64,000 nucleotides of DNA from the NCBI RefSeq assembly GCF_021234875.1, contig NZ_JAJQVM010000002.1:186001-250000 (forward strand). The letters run 5' to 3'. A program made the position numbers and the translations under genes. The DNA is from Marinibactrum halimedae (GTDB lineage Bacteria; Pseudomonadota; Gammaproteobacteria; Pseudomonadales; Cellvibrionaceae). This document shows, piece by piece, positions 36,603-45,955 of this stretch. The notes beneath the pieces are model-generated. The model made no database searches. It was not told where the DNA came from and was given only the letters and a program-made list of their open reading frames with translations. Each line of letters starts with the position of its first letter. Within the stretch, counting starts at the first letter, position 1.

Positions 36603-37835
36603 TTAGCTGAACAACCTTTTAAACGCTTCGGTTAATTTAACCAGGTTGCAGGTTTTGCTTAGGGCAAGGCTTTCGACCAGCTCGCCTGCTGTGTCTTCAA
36701 CATAAAGTTCGTATCCTGCGCCATCTTCTTGGGATGATTGAGTAAGGGTGGCGCAGCTTTTATCGTAAATAACCCAGTCAGGTTGTAGGTTTTCATTAAT
36801 ATCTAAGCGCTCACTCAGGCTTTCTGCCGTAATAATATTGGCGAAAATTTGTAAGTGAACGGTAAGCTCTTCTCGACGTTGTTTATCAGCACTGGCGATC
36901 AGAATGGTTTTTTGACTGCTGTCGCGCTCAGCAATGGCGCGATTTCGCCCAGATGTTTTGGCAACGTACAAATTTTTGTCGGCTCTCTCAATTAATTCTC
37001 CGAGTTTGACTTCTTCATTTTGATTAAGGCTGGCAATCCCAATGCTTACCGTAACATGTGCTGCTGTGGTGGACTTTGCGTGGGGCATTCCTTGTGTTTC
37101 CAACTCATTGAGCAGCTTTTCCGCCACCTCCAATGCCTGATAACGGTTGCTGTCACTGAGCAGAACAATAAACTCTTCGCCACCATAACGGGCAAACAAA
37201 TCGGTTTTGCGATTAAAAATTTTGCTGATGCAGTTGCCCACCATTTTCAAACATTGATCCCCCTCCACATGCCCATAAAAGTCGTTGTAGAGTTTAAAGT
37301 GGTCGACATCCATCATCATGACACTGACAGGTTTGTTGAAGCGCTTGGACAGCTGAACAACCTCCTCAGCCTTTTGAGAAAACATACGGCGATTGTACAG
37401 CCCGGTGAGTTCATCTTTCGTACTGAGATAAGAGAGTTTCTCGTTTAACTCACCTAGCTCATTGTGAATTACCACCAGACGCTGCATGGCAATCAACTTG
37501 GCTTCCAGTAGAGTAGGAGAAATCGGTTTAGTTAAGTAATCGTCGCCACCCGCACGAATGCCTTCCAGTACCTTCTCATCACCTTCGTTCCCCGTAGCAA
37601 ATACAATCGGCAGCCACCGATAATTAAGCGCTTCTCGCATGAGGTGAGTCGTCTCAAATCCGTCTAACCCTGGCATGTCTACATCCATGATGACCATGTC
37701 AAAATCGGTAAGTCCGATCATTTGAAGGGCTTCTTCTCCAGAGTGAGCAATAATCGGCTCGTGTCCGAGCTTGGAGATCATGTTGATCATGCCTGCTCGG
37801 ATAGTGGCGCTGTCTTCTACAATCAATATTTTCAT
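36603..37835 (-). CDS. Response regulator diguanylate cyclase (REC-GGDEF) with extra C-terminal domain
   Basis: 410 residues. The receiver domain (1-120) has the acidic pair ED at 7-8, phosphoacceptor Asp51 in VIMDVDMPG and Lys103 in LTKPIS. The GGDEF domain (about 138-300) has the active site GGEEF at 218-222 and an intact inhibitory I-site RKTD at 209-212, so it should make c-di-GMP and be feedback-controlled. The last 100 residues (KTILIASADKQRREELTVHLQIF ... split, then WVIYDKSCATL and LVKLTEAFKRLFS) look like a second receiver-like domain without a convincing phosphoacceptor. No cognate kinase is adjacent. Confidence 0.92.
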   Translation of the reverse strand: MKILIVEDSATIRAGMINMISKLGHEPIIAHSGEEALQMIGLTDFDMVIMDVDMPGLDGFETTHLMREALNYRWLPIVFATGNEGDEKVLEGIRAGGDDYLTKPISPTLLEAKLIAMQRLVVIHNELGELNEKLSYLSTKDELTGLYNRRMFSQKAEEVVQLSKRFNKPVSVMMMDVDHFKLYNDFYGHVEGDQCLKMVGNCISKIFNRKTDLFARYGGEEFIVLLSDSNRYQALEVAEKLLNELETQGMPHAKSTTAAHVTVSIGIASLNQNEEVKLGELIERADKNLYVAKTSGRNRAIAERDSSQKTILIASADKQRREELTVHLQIFANIITAESLSERLDINENLQPDWVIYDKSCATLTQSSQEDGAGYELYVEDTAGELVESLALSKTCNLVKLTEAFKRLFS

Positions 37836-38136
37836 GCACGTCGAGAGGATTGGCTTGGTTAATTCAAGTCCGATTTCAGAGTCCTTAGCTTGGTCTAATT
37901 TTCGAGGTCATAGTCAATACCATAGCTAAAAAATGCGATGACTGTTGAGAGCAAGCCCTAAAGTTGGTAATTGTTTGGCGATATTGAGTGATGAATATCT
38001 CTAATGGAGAGGGTTATTGAAAAGAAGAACACTCAAGAATGCTTAGTACGGTCATGCATCAATAAAAAAGCCGGCATAAAGCCGGCCTTGAAAGGATTGA
38101 TAATGCTTATTTTTACAGGTTAATTGTTTAACCTTT
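37836..38136. other. Intergenic region with nuclease terminator
   Basis: 301 bases holding the promoter of the GGDEF gene (upstream on its strand) and, on the minus strand, the terminator of the nuclease gene at 38061-38086. No ORF was recognised. Confidence 0.4.
38061..38086 (-). terminator. Intrinsic terminator of the ExeM-like nuclease gene
   Basis: On the minus strand: GCCGGC-TTTAT-GCCGGC followed by TTTTTTATT, 51 bases after the stop at 38137. Confidence 0.9.
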
Positions 38137-40638
38137 TTATTTCTTGAACCAGCGTTTAAAAAAGTCACGCCATGGTGACTGCAGCTCAAGATTGACTATA
38201 ACCGGGTTGTGATCGGAGCTGCGATAAGGGCCGATGGCGGTGAAATCAATTGCATCGCCATTGGCGCCATTGTTGAAACGCAAGGCTTGGTGATATTGCA
38301 ATTGGTATAATTCTGACGCATTGATATCCCAGTTAGTCGCATCTACAACGCGCTCTGCAGCAGAAGGCGAGAGCAGAACGTGGTCCAGTGAGCCAACTTG
38401 ATCGGTGTCGTAGTAGTAGTACGAGTAAGTGGATGCTTCTACCAAGTCTTGCGAATTAACATAACCGTAATTTTTAGATACAGCGACAGCTTCACCATTA
38501 TCCAACTCTGTATTAGCGGCAGTCATTATTTCGTAACCGCGTGTAGTAGGATCATAATCGGTTAAGATGGAGATGGGATCTTCCTTGCTGTAAGCGTTGA
38601 AGTCACCTAATAAAACCACATTTTTAGGCAATCTCATGGACTCTAAGGCTTCACCCAGCTTCACTACAGAGGAAACGCGATAGGAATTACATCCCCCTTG
38701 AGCAGACTCAATATCGGTAGGCATATTGTCTTCGATACAACGTGGGCGCTTGCTACGTAAGTGGCTCACTGCAACAGCAACTTTATTCCCAGACGATTTA
38801 TGCAAGAAGTTTTGGATGACACTTGGACGCGAGAGCACGAGGTAACCATCATTATCTTGGATTGGCATTTCAACACTTTGCATACGACCCCAAGGAATCA
38901 CCACGCGAGGCTTGTAGATAATTGCATTAAATACAGCATCGGTACCGGTCAGTTCAGTGTTAAATGTCCAGATGTAACGGTACGCTTTGTAGCCTGCCGC
39001 TGCATTCAACGCTTTCACTAAATCGCGGATGGCACTGTCTTTGCCAAAGCCATCGTTTTCCATTTCCATCAAACCAACGATATCGGCATCCATATCCAGC
39101 AAGGCACGAACAATGCGCGCTTTTTGCAGTTCAAACTGCTCGGCAGATCGTGCACCACGGTTTTCTTCATAGTCGAAGGTAATGCTGCCATCGTCCAACA
39201 CTTCACCGTTGAAGTAGTTCAAGACATTGAAGCTGGCAATGCTTAAGTTACCTGGTATCAAATCAGGCACTAAGTCCCTTGAAGATAAGATAGAGAAAGA
39301 TTCTTTAGTTGGATTGATGCGGTAGCTGCCGAAGCTGAAATTCAATGGGCCAGTGGCGGATACTGAATCACCAACGCGAGGAGCATTGTCGTAATTTAAT
39401 CCATCAAATTCAGGGGTTGAGAAGAAATTGATGGTCTCTGGGTAGTTACCTGAAGCATTGTCTTCGATAACCAAAATATTGGTATCGGCATTCTGTTCTG
39501 CTTCTAAGAACGACGTGCTCAGTGGTGCACCCACATCAGAGGGGGTGTATTTTACCGAATCACTCACTCGTATTTCGCCGTATTTGGTGAAATCGTCCAG
39601 TGAGTAGACGGTGGCATCTGTTACGGTGGCGACCATGCCTTCGATAGATTCAAGGTCAAGAAGACCTTCGTAAGGCATTGGAATTTGCACAGCGGCAATG
39701 TTTTCGTCACTTTCGCCACAAGAGAGGCTGGCCGTGGAACGGATTTGACTGTTGCCGTAAAACTCGGTTGGAGCGCCTAATACTCGGGCGACCTCGCCAA
39801 CAGCGACCGCTGAGCTATCGCCGAAGACAAAAATACCTTCAGACGTTGCACTGTCCATATCGCTATCGCTGGGCTCTTCTTGAATAAAGAAGCCATTATT
39901 GCGAATGCCGGTCACAATCCCCTCTACAACGACGGTATCTGTTGAGGTGACTTCTCTGCCAGCGCCTTGGATAGTGCTGATTAGCGTTGCTTCATCATTA
40001 CACGTACCAATCACCACGGTGTTGCCATTGTCGTCATCCCCATCACCGGGCGTGGCATCTAGGGTGAAGGTCGCGACTGGCATCACAGCAGTGCTGCCCT
40101 CATTGTTACTCGCGCCATCCCACACATTGGTGCCACTAAACAGCCAGTGACTGCTATCAAAGGTTCCACCATTGGCGTTTTGACCACTCAAGCGGTAAGC
40201 CCAGCCGTCTAGGTGATCCCAGCTCTGGCCACTACCATCCACATTAATGTCACCAAAAACATCAATGACGGATCCGTTCTTGAATAATTCAATGGCATCG
40301 TCACCGTTGATGGCTGCAGCAGAAGAGGTATAGGCGATATCTGGAGTAAAGCCGAAAAATTCTTCAAAGGCTGCATCTTCGCTGGTGACATAAATATAAG
40401 AACCAGCGCTCACGCTAATGGCTGGGAAGGTGAATTCTTCACCATCGGACCCGCCACCGTTATTTGCAGAGCCAACGCCATATTGGCTTAAATCGTTAAT
40501 GTCCTCGGTAACATAGAGTTCCACACCTTTAGGAACGCCACCGGGTAGAGTGCCATCAAACACACCACTAATAACCATGTCAGCACTGGCTGTCATACTG
40601 GTTAGCAACACCGGTGCTGTCCACAACCATTTTTTCAT
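38137..40638 (-). CDS. ExeM/NucH family extracellular nuclease
   Basis: 833 residues from ATG 40638 (TAGGAA 7 bases upstream; ATGs at 40641 and 40644 are too close to it). A signal peptide (WLWTAPVLLTSMTASA) is followed by a lamin-tail-like domain (MVISGVFDGTLPGGVPKGVELYV ... split, AFEEFFGF, DDAIELFKNGSVIDVFGD), an OB-fold-like middle region (VVEGIVTGIRNNGFFIQEE) and a C-terminal endonuclease/exonuclease/phosphatase domain from about residue 475: LSIASFNVLNYF, DIVGLMEMENDGFG, VLLGDFNAYSKEDP, SSDHNPVIVNLEL. These catalytic segments are intact. It degrades extracellular DNA and is related to biofilm dispersal in Shewanella. The C-terminus ends WRDFFKRWFKK, a basic amphipathic tail, not a sorting signal that I recognise. 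Confidence 0.92.
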   Translation of the reverse strand: MKKWLWTAPVLLTSMTASADMVISGVFDGTLPGGVPKGVELYVTEDINDLSQYGVGSANNGGGSDGEEFTFPAISVSAGSYIYVTSEDAAFEEFFGFTPDIAYTSSAAAINGDDAIELFKNGSVIDVFGDINVDGSGQSWDHLDGWAYRLSGQNANGGTFDSSHWLFSGTNVWDGASNNEGSTAVMPVATFTLDATPGDGDDDNGNTVVIGTCNDEATLISTIQGAGREVTSTDTVVVEGIVTGIRNNGFFIQEEPSDSDMDSATSEGIFVFGDSSAVAVGEVARVLGAPTEFYGNSQIRSTASLSCGESDENIAAVQIPMPYEGLLDLESIEGMVATVTDATVYSLDDFTKYGEIRVSDSVKYTPSDVGAPLSTSFLEAEQNADTNILVIEDNASGNYPETINFFSTPEFDGLNYDNAPRVGDSVSATGPLNFSFGSYRINPTKESFSILSSRDLVPDLIPGNLSIASFNVLNYFNGEVLDDGSITFDYEENRGARSAEQFELQKARIVRALLDMDADIVGLMEMENDGFGKDSAIRDLVKALNAAAGYKAYRYIWTFNTELTGTDAVFNAIIYKPRVVIPWGRMQSVEMPIQDNDGYLVLSRPSVIQNFLHKSSGNKVAVAVSHLRSKRPRCIEDNMPTDIESAQGGCNSYRVSSVVKLGEALESMRLPKNVVLLGDFNAYSKEDPISILTDYDPTTRGYEIMTAANTELDNGEAVAVSKNYGYVNSQDLVEASTYSYYYYDTDQVGSLDHVLLSPSAAERVVDATNWDINASELYQLQYHQALRFNNGANGDAIDFTAIGPYRSSDHNPVIVNLELQSPWRDFFKRWFKK

Positions 40639-41150
40639 CATCATTTCCTATTTGTTATGTAACGGGTTTTAAACATTAAATTATTTGCTAATGCATTTGA
40701 GTTCGAATCAGGTGAAGACGTTGCGGTTTATTGTCTTTTCGATCTCTATTGTTATTTTCTGTTTATTTTTCGGTCTAAAAATTGAAATACCTGATTATTG
40801 GGTTAATTTAAGGCATATTTGTGTCAATTTTATGAGGGCGGTGAAGAAATTTGTGACAGACTAATGATTTTTAGAATAATTGATATTTTTTGAGATTAAA
40901 TTTGGCATTTGATAATTTCTAATTAACTGGAAAAGATTTTTCCACGCCATTAAATTATTTAACCGATGGCTATTATTAAAAAGGTAATAGACTGAATCAG
41001 TTTTAATAAGTGTTAATTAAAACGCAGCAATGGAATTTGTTTAGATTTTATCGGGAGTGCTTGAATACCAATGACTTAAATGTTAATTAATCGTACGCTT
41101 ATTTACAGAAAAGCAAACATTTATTGTCATACGTTTCTTGGAGTTGAAAA
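40639..41150. promoter_or_regulatory. Divergent nuclease / hydrolase intergenic region
   Basis: 512 very AT-rich bases with promoters for both divergent genes; long A/T runs make any hexamer match unreliable. No ORF or hairpin recognised. Confidence 0.35.
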
Positions 41151-42143
41151 ATGAAAACAAGGATTTTTCGTATTAAATCTATTGTCGGTTGTATTATTTC
41201 ATGTGTACTTTTGTTGTCAGTAGCAGCCAGTGCATTTGCCGTAAGAGAAGAAGGTTTTCTTGAATTGGATAACGGCAACCGTTTACATTACATATCAAAA
41301 GGAAAGAAAGGGGCACCGCTGGTATTGTTTATTCACGGCGCGCCTGAGCGTGCAGAAGTTTGGGAAGAATATTTAAGCTATTTTGGACATTATTACTACT
41401 CTGTGGCGTACACTTCTCGTGGTTATTTTCCATCCTCGATTCCTCAAGGTGTAGAAGAATACACCACCGATAAATTGGCTGAAGATGCGGTCGCGGTCGC
41501 GGCGAAACTTGGTTACGACTCGTTTACACTGGTTGGACATGACTGGGGGGCTTCCACAGTATGGCAGGTTGCCATTCGTTTCCCTGAAAAAGTGGAGCGT
41601 ATGGTAACCATGGCGACGCCCCATCCGATTGTTTACACGCGGGGTTATCATGAAAGTGAAGCTCACGCAGCAGCGCTAGATGGGTATATTCCACTTATCC
41701 GCAATGGTCTTGTACCTTGGACTGTTGAAGGCGTTCTCAGTGATAACGTGGCGTTTTTTAAAGAATATGTTTATTCGGAGCGCTCTCTCAATCGTGTACC
41801 TTGGGCATTGGGTATTGATTTAGAAGAAACCTGGAGATTTAACGATGGGGAAAGCTTAGAAGCGCTTTTTAATCATTATCGAGCATTAAATTGGCCGCTG
41901 GCTTATATTCCTAATTGTTCTGTTATTCCGGATCCGAACTATGTGATCAAACAACCTGTGTTGATGGTGTATGGTGAAAAAGATCGATTTGTTTCGTCTG
42001 AAGTATATGACTTGCCCAATAATGATTGTACACCCAACATTCAGTATCTCTCTTATCCAAAAGGAGGTCACTTTATTCAGCATGAATATAAGTGGTCTAT
42101 CATGGCGCAAATGAAAGCTTTCTTTGAAGAAACGCAACAATAA
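41151..42143 (+). CDS. Exported alpha/beta hydrolase, epoxide-hydrolase-like
   Basis: 330 residues with a signal peptide (IVGCIISCVLLLSVAASAFA), so it acts outside the cytoplasm. The oxyanion HGAPE motif is at 62-66. The nucleophile is an aspartate, Asp131 in VGHDWGAST, as in epoxide hydrolases and haloalkane dehalogenases rather than esterases. The acid is probably Asp278 (YGEKDRF) and the base His307 (KGGHFIQHE). A cap with PWALGIDLEETWRF lies between. The combination is consistent with soluble-type epoxide hydrolases; the substrate is unknown. TTGGAG precedes ATG 41151; a terminator follows. Confidence 0.9.
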   Translation: MKTRIFRIKSIVGCIISCVLLLSVAASAFAVREEGFLELDNGNRLHYISKGKKGAPLVLFIHGAPERAEVWEEYLSYFGHYYYSVAYTSRGYFPSSIPQGVEEYTTDKLAEDAVAVAAKLGYDSFTLVGHDWGASTVWQVAIRFPEKVERMVTMATPHPIVYTRGYHESEAHAAALDGYIPLIRNGLVPWTVEGVLSDNVAFFKEYVYSERSLNRVPWALGIDLEETWRFNDGESLEALFNHYRALNWPLAYIPNCSVIPDPNYVIKQPVLMVYGEKDRFVSSEVYDLPNNDCTPNIQYLSYPKGGHFIQHEYKWSIMAQMKAFFEETQQ

Positions 42144-42161
42144 GAAAAGAAGATTGAGGGA

Positions 42162-42198
42162 AATAAAAAAGGGCGATTATCGCCCTTTTTTATTTTTT
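42162..42198. terminator. Bidirectional terminator
   Basis: Perfect 15-bp stem (42162-42176 / 42180-42194) with a GGGCGA-TTA-TCGCCC core flanked by A- and T-tracts. It serves the hydrolase on plus and the solute-binding protein on minus. Confidence 0.92.
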
Positions 42199-42259
42199 AG
42201 TACTGGTTTAATTTTGATTTGTTTCGCTTACTTTGTATTGAATGAATTCCGCTTAATCG

Positions 42260-43081
42260 TTATTTAATGTAAGACCCTAAGTAATAACTCACAATCGCGT
42301 CTAGGGCATTTTTTTCTTTCAATAAACGTAACCGATCGTTCACAAAAATACGAAGTGTTTCAGGGGTGTCTTTAGACATCATAATGGTCAGTGGTGTTGC
42401 GTAATTCAGTGATTGTCCCATCAGAGTCACGTTGTTAATATTTTGATTATTAACCAAATATTGCATTCGGGGTAAATTGCCAAGATAAAAATCGGCGCGG
42501 CCACGCTGTAATGCTTCTATCGCGTCCACTTGACTTTTAACCTCCAAAATTGTCGCCCCTCGGTTAGATAAATTCCCCAAAAGTGCCCCGTATTGATAAC
42601 CCTGAATAACGCTAATGACTTTTCCCGTAAGGTCACTGGCTGGCGCTGTTTTTCCTTTCAAATACACCAAGCTGTATTCGTAATTGAGGATATCTGTGCT
42701 GGCTAAAAACTGGCCGCCCCAGTCAGGGTCATTCTCCCAGCTTCGTAAGCCATAGGTGATCCAGTTATCCAGTTTCTCTTCGTACGTATCTCGTTTGATA
42801 CGAGCAATAGGGCGAGTTCTTGGGAGTATGGTGTAATCACTGCCATTAAAGATGGCGAAAATGACTTCTGAGATAATTCCCCCTGGGGGTAGGTCTTCAG
42901 AGGCAGGAGATATTTGTATGGGGGCTCCTGTGGTGTCATACACAAGGTATTGCAGAGTCAGTGGGTCTAATGATTCCTCAAAAAATGGAATGGCATTTGT
43001 GGATGGCGTTAGGAATAACAGTAATAACAGACAAAAAGTGAAAGTGCTGCGTTTGAAAATTGAGCAATTGTCAGCATGCAT
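42260..43081 (-). CDS. Periplasmic solute-binding (SBP_bac_3-like) protein
   Basis: About 273 residues from ATG 43081 (TTG 43114 is also in frame). A signal peptide (TFCLLLLLFLTPSTNA) precedes a two-lobe binding fold: ISEVIFAIFNGSDYTILPRTRPIARI, LVYLKGKTAPASDLTGKVISVIQGYQYG, VDAIEALQRGRADFYLGNLPRMQYLV and a C-terminal LKEKNALDAIVSYYLGSYIK. This is the polar-amino-acid family, in a group often lacking an associated ABC transporter; none is nearby. It could be a stand-alone sensor or binding protein. The PPGG insertion after the first strand is unusual. The ligand is unknown. Confidence 0.82.
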   Translation of the reverse strand: MHADNCSIFKRSTFTFCLLLLLFLTPSTNAIPFFEESLDPLTLQYLVYDTTGAPIQISPASEDLPPGGIISEVIFAIFNGSDYTILPRTRPIARIKRDTYEEKLDNWITYGLRSWENDPDWGGQFLASTDILNYEYSLVYLKGKTAPASDLTGKVISVIQGYQYGALLGNLSNRGATILEVKSQVDAIEALQRGRADFYLGNLPRMQYLVNNQNINNVTLMGQSLNYATPLTIMMSKDTPETLRIFVNDRLRLLKEKNALDAIVSYYLGSYIK

Positions 43082-43422
43082 AAAAATTACACTAAACTCA
43101 TGTGGGTGGATCAATGTTTGTTTGGTTTCAATACATCCAGAGAAGATCGGGCGTACCGGTACATCCGATTTAGCGCCAAGATTACCAGAAAAGGTTGCTT
43201 ATGTGACGATTAATCACGGCATTAGAGGAAACCTTTGTCTACTTTCTCCGCAAATACATGGGGTTATTGGCATATAAGGTAGTTTTTATGTTCGTTGGTT
43301 TTGTTTTCGCCCTGCTTATCTCTATATATTATATAAAGAGTGCATCTTTAGACGCCTTTTTTAGAAGTCCATTTCTTAACGAATCTCTTAGTGTGCTTTG
43401 GGGTGATGTTAAGACATGCGTT
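43082..43422. other. Intergenic region, no confident gene
   Basis: 341 bases between the solute-binding protein gene (start) and msrC (end), both minus. A plus-strand frame at 43288-43440 would encode a 50-residue single-membrane-segment peptide with a weak AAGG ribosome-binding site, but it overlaps msrC by 18 bases and has no family match that I know; not annotated as a gene. Confidence 0.3.
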
Positions 43423-43944
43423 TTAACAGTGGTTTGCTGAAAATAACGCCATCATTTCTTCAAGTGCGAGTAAGTCCTTTTCTGAAAAGCGATTAATACT
43501 GGGGCTATCGATATCCAACACGCCTATGACTTCAGAATTTGAATTACGCAAAGGAATGACCACTTCAGAATTTGACGCAGCATCACAAGCAATGTGCCCA
43601 GGAAAATCATGAACGTTACTGACTCGTTGTGATACCCCTTCTGCCACAGCGGTGCCACACACACCTTTGCCTATTTCAATGCGCACACACGCGACCTTTC
43701 CCTGAAATGGCCCCAGTACTAATTGATTATCGACCAAACGATAAAAACCTACCCAATTAATATCCTCTAGGTTTTCATACAACAGCGCTGAGCAATTTGC
43801 CATATTGGCAATGGTATCTTTTTCACTTTCAATTAAAGCGGCAAGCTGTTTACTCAGTAAAGTGTAGTCTGTTTCAGGTTGGTTATTATCTGTGTATATA
43901 CGAGCCTCTGCATCAGAAGGCGCGGTCGTTGGTGCGATGGACAT
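43423..43944 (-). CDS. msrC: Free methionine-(R)-sulfoxide reductase (GAF domain)
   Basis: 173 residues from ATG 43944, with AAAGGATC upstream (TTG 43959 is also in frame). The GAF fold shows NWVGFYRL, LGPFQGKVACVRIEIGKGV(CG), VHDFPGHIACDA, SEVVIPL and LDIDSP. The three redox cysteines Cys86, Cys96 and Cys120 have exactly the spacing of E. coli fRMsr (84, 94, 118). It reduces free L-methionine-(R)-sulfoxide in the cytoplasm with thioredoxin. It stands alone, facing the metallohydrolase gene across a 489-base gap. Confidence 0.94.
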   Translation of the reverse strand: MSIAPTTAPSDAEARIYTDNNQPETDYTLLSKQLAALIESEKDTIANMANCSALLYENLEDINWVGFYRLVDNQLVLGPFQGKVACVRIEIGKGVCGTAVAEGVSQRVSNVHDFPGHIACDAASNSEVVIPLRNSNSEVIGVLDIDSPSINRFSEKDLLALEEMMALFSANHC

Positions 43945-44433
43945 AGATGATCCTTTCAAAAATGTGGCCAGAGTAAATTAGACAAGCGTAAGCTCGGCCT
44001 TTATGTCGTCTTTAACGTAATACTGCTGGAAATAAGCAGATTGTATGATTGATAAAGGTATGATGAGTGAAATTTTAAAATGCGTCTATTGAAATATTTC
44101 CCGAAGTGTTTCAATACCGTGTTTCGCAGCTTTATTCGTCTTTAAATAGACATTTTTCGAAGTGGGTCTGTTCAACCGGGAACAGAATATATTCAACGAC
44201 GAATGACAACTGGCTATTATACTCAAGCCCTCGAAAAACCTTTGGCCTGAAGAATAAAAAAGAGTAATGCTCAACACTTTTATATTTTTACTTTTAAAGC
44301 CCATGTCCATTGTTATTGCAGAGTAAAGTAATCATTGACTAAACAACAACATTGGGCGAATTGAGGGAGAGCTTTCATCAAGGTAGCTTGTGTTTTACAG
44401 TAGTCGTTTATTACTGACCAAAAAGGTAAAAGA
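43945..44433. other. Divergent msrC / ycbL-like intergenic region
   Basis: 489 bases; must contain promoters for both. Short minus-strand frames here show no ribosome-binding site or family features. I see no other element in it. Confidence 0.35.
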
Positions 44434-45081
44434 ATGCTTCGGTTTCGAATTGTCCCGGTGACACACTTCCAGCAAAACTGCTCTGTTGTGTGGTGTGATG
44501 AAACATTGGAAGCGGCAGTGGTCGATCCTGGTGGCGATATCGATAAAATACTTGCCGCCATTCGTGAAGAGGGCGTGACCCTAAAAGCGATTTGGTTGAC
44601 ACATGGTCATCTTGATCATGTGGGGGGAACGGCGGAAATGGCTGCCTCACTAAATTTACCGATCATTGGCCCACATCGTGAAGACCAATTCTGGATTCAA
44701 GGGCTTGCACAACAAGCGACGATGATGGGCTTTCAGCCGGTGCCAACGTTTCAACCTGGGCGCTGGTTGCAAGATGGCGATGAGTTAACCTTAGGACGCT
44801 TACGTTTTCAAGTCTTGCATTGTCCGGGCCATACCCCAGGCCATGTGGTGCTGTTTGAATCTACCAGTCGTATGGCGTGGGTGGGAGATGTGTTATTTCA
44901 AGGTTCAGTGGGGAGAACCGACTTTCCTCGGGGAGACTCACAACAGCTTGTGGCGTCTATCCGTCAAAAATTGTGGCCGTTGGGGGACGATGTACAATTC
45001 ATTCCCGGGCATGGGCCGATGTCGACGTTTGGTCACGAGCGTCAAACCAATCCTTTTGTTGCAGATACTCGCTTTGGCTAA
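44434..45081 (+). CDS. MBL-fold metallohydrolase, YcbL/glyoxalase-II-like
   Basis: 215 residues, the same length as E. coli YcbL. The metal site is THGHLDHVGG (His57, His59, Asp61, His62), with further ligands in HCPGHTPGHVVLF, VGDVLFQGSVGRTDF and PGHGPMSTFGHE. This places it with type II glyoxalase-like enzymes that hydrolyse thioesters such as S-lactoylglutathione; YcbL itself acts weakly on such substrates. AAGGTAAAAGA supports the start. The YgjP-like gene begins about 14 bases after its stop. Confidence 0.92.
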   Translation: MLRFRIVPVTHFQQNCSVVWCDETLEAAVVDPGGDIDKILAAIREEGVTLKAIWLTHGHLDHVGGTAEMAASLNLPIIGPHREDQFWIQGLAQQATMMGFQPVPTFQPGRWLQDGDELTLGRLRFQVLHCPGHTPGHVVLFESTSRMAWVGDVLFQGSVGRTDFPRGDSQQLVASIRQKLWPLGDDVQFIPGHGPMSTFGHERQTNPFVADTRFG

Positions 45082-45094
45082 TTCTTCTCGACAT

Positions 45095-45904
45095 GTGAAC
45101 TCTGTAAGCGTGGTATTAGCATCGAAGCCCACACCTCGACAGGCGCAAGATGTTGCTTTGTTGAGTAATGATGGCGCTGAAATCGACTTTTGTTACCGGT
45201 TGCGCCGATCAGCAAAACGTAAAACGTTGGAAATTCGAGTGTCTGACGGACAAGTGACGGTCGCTGCACCTACGCTGGCACCCCTTAAGTCGATAGACGC
45301 ATTTGTGCAGTCTCGACGGCACTGGGTATTGTCAAAGCTTTGTGAGCAGCGCAGTGCGTTAAATGTTATTCAAGCAAGAGGTTTTGAGGCGGGTGCTCAG
45401 TGGCCATATTGCGGAGAGATGCTAACGTTGGCTATTGAGTGCGAGCCCCAAAAAAAAGTGGGCTCGGGTGTGATTCGGGAGGGCAGTACATTACACATTT
45501 ATTTGAGTGGACGCAGTCAAAAGCCTCACGATGAGCAAGTGGTAGACCGGTTAACCCAGTGGTACAAACAAGAAGCATCAGTGGTATTAGCAGAGAAAAG
45601 TCGTGATATGGCACACCGATTAGGGCTGGCTTCGATACTGGGTAACATCAAGATTCGCCAGACAAAAACCCGGTGGGGGCACTGCACTTCGAAAGGTGAT
45701 TTACAATTTAATTGGCTGATTATGCTGGCGCCGGAACCGGTAATTGACTATCTCGTTGCGCATGAAGTTTGCCACCTTCGTCATTTTAATCACAGTCGAG
45801 CTTTTTGGACGCTGGTGGAAAGTGTGTGCCCGGAGTTTCGGCAACATCGTCAATGGCTCAAACTGCATGGGCCAGGGCTTCGTATTCAAGTTCCAGCACG
45901 ATAA
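45095..45904 (+). CDS. YgjP/M48-like (DUF45) metal-dependent hydrolase
   Basis: About 269 residues if GTG 45095 is used. The frame is open far upstream (to 44843) within the previous gene, so the true start is uncertain; GTG 45110 and TTG 45074 are alternatives without clear ribosome-binding sites. The family pattern is clear: LRRSAKRKTLEIRVSDGQVTVAAP (the RxxxRxxxIRI strand), AFVQSRRHWVLSKL, the KTRWGHCTSKGDLQFNW motif and the zinc site VAHEVCHLRHFNHSRAFW, with WGSC-type first signature here WGHC. Cytoplasmic metalloprotease-like; YgjP has been suggested as an ancillary enzyme of RNA or protein turnover, not settled. Confidence 0.85.
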   Translation: MNSVSVVLASKPTPRQAQDVALLSNDGAEIDFCYRLRRSAKRKTLEIRVSDGQVTVAAPTLAPLKSIDAFVQSRRHWVLSKLCEQRSALNVIQARGFEAGAQWPYCGEMLTLAIECEPQKKVGSGVIREGSTLHIYLSGRSQKPHDEQVVDRLTQWYKQEASVVLAEKSRDMAHRLGLASILGNIKIRQTKTRWGHCTSKGDLQFNWLIMLAPEPVIDYLVAHEVCHLRHFNHSRAFWTLVESVCPEFRQHRQWLKLHGPGLRIQVPAR

Positions 45905-45955
45905 ACTGCTGGTTTTTCAGTTGCTGTATTTTTACGGCTTTTTTATAGGTAAGTT

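Noticed and set aside
40695-40715. GTTCGAATC stretch resembling a tRNA T-arm
   Set aside because: The flanking bases do not form the T-stem, and no acceptor or anticodon arm is present.
43288-43440. Possible 50-residue single-membrane-segment protein
   Set aside because: Weak ribosome-binding site and overlap with the end of msrC; no family known to me. Kept only as a remark in the intergenic entry.
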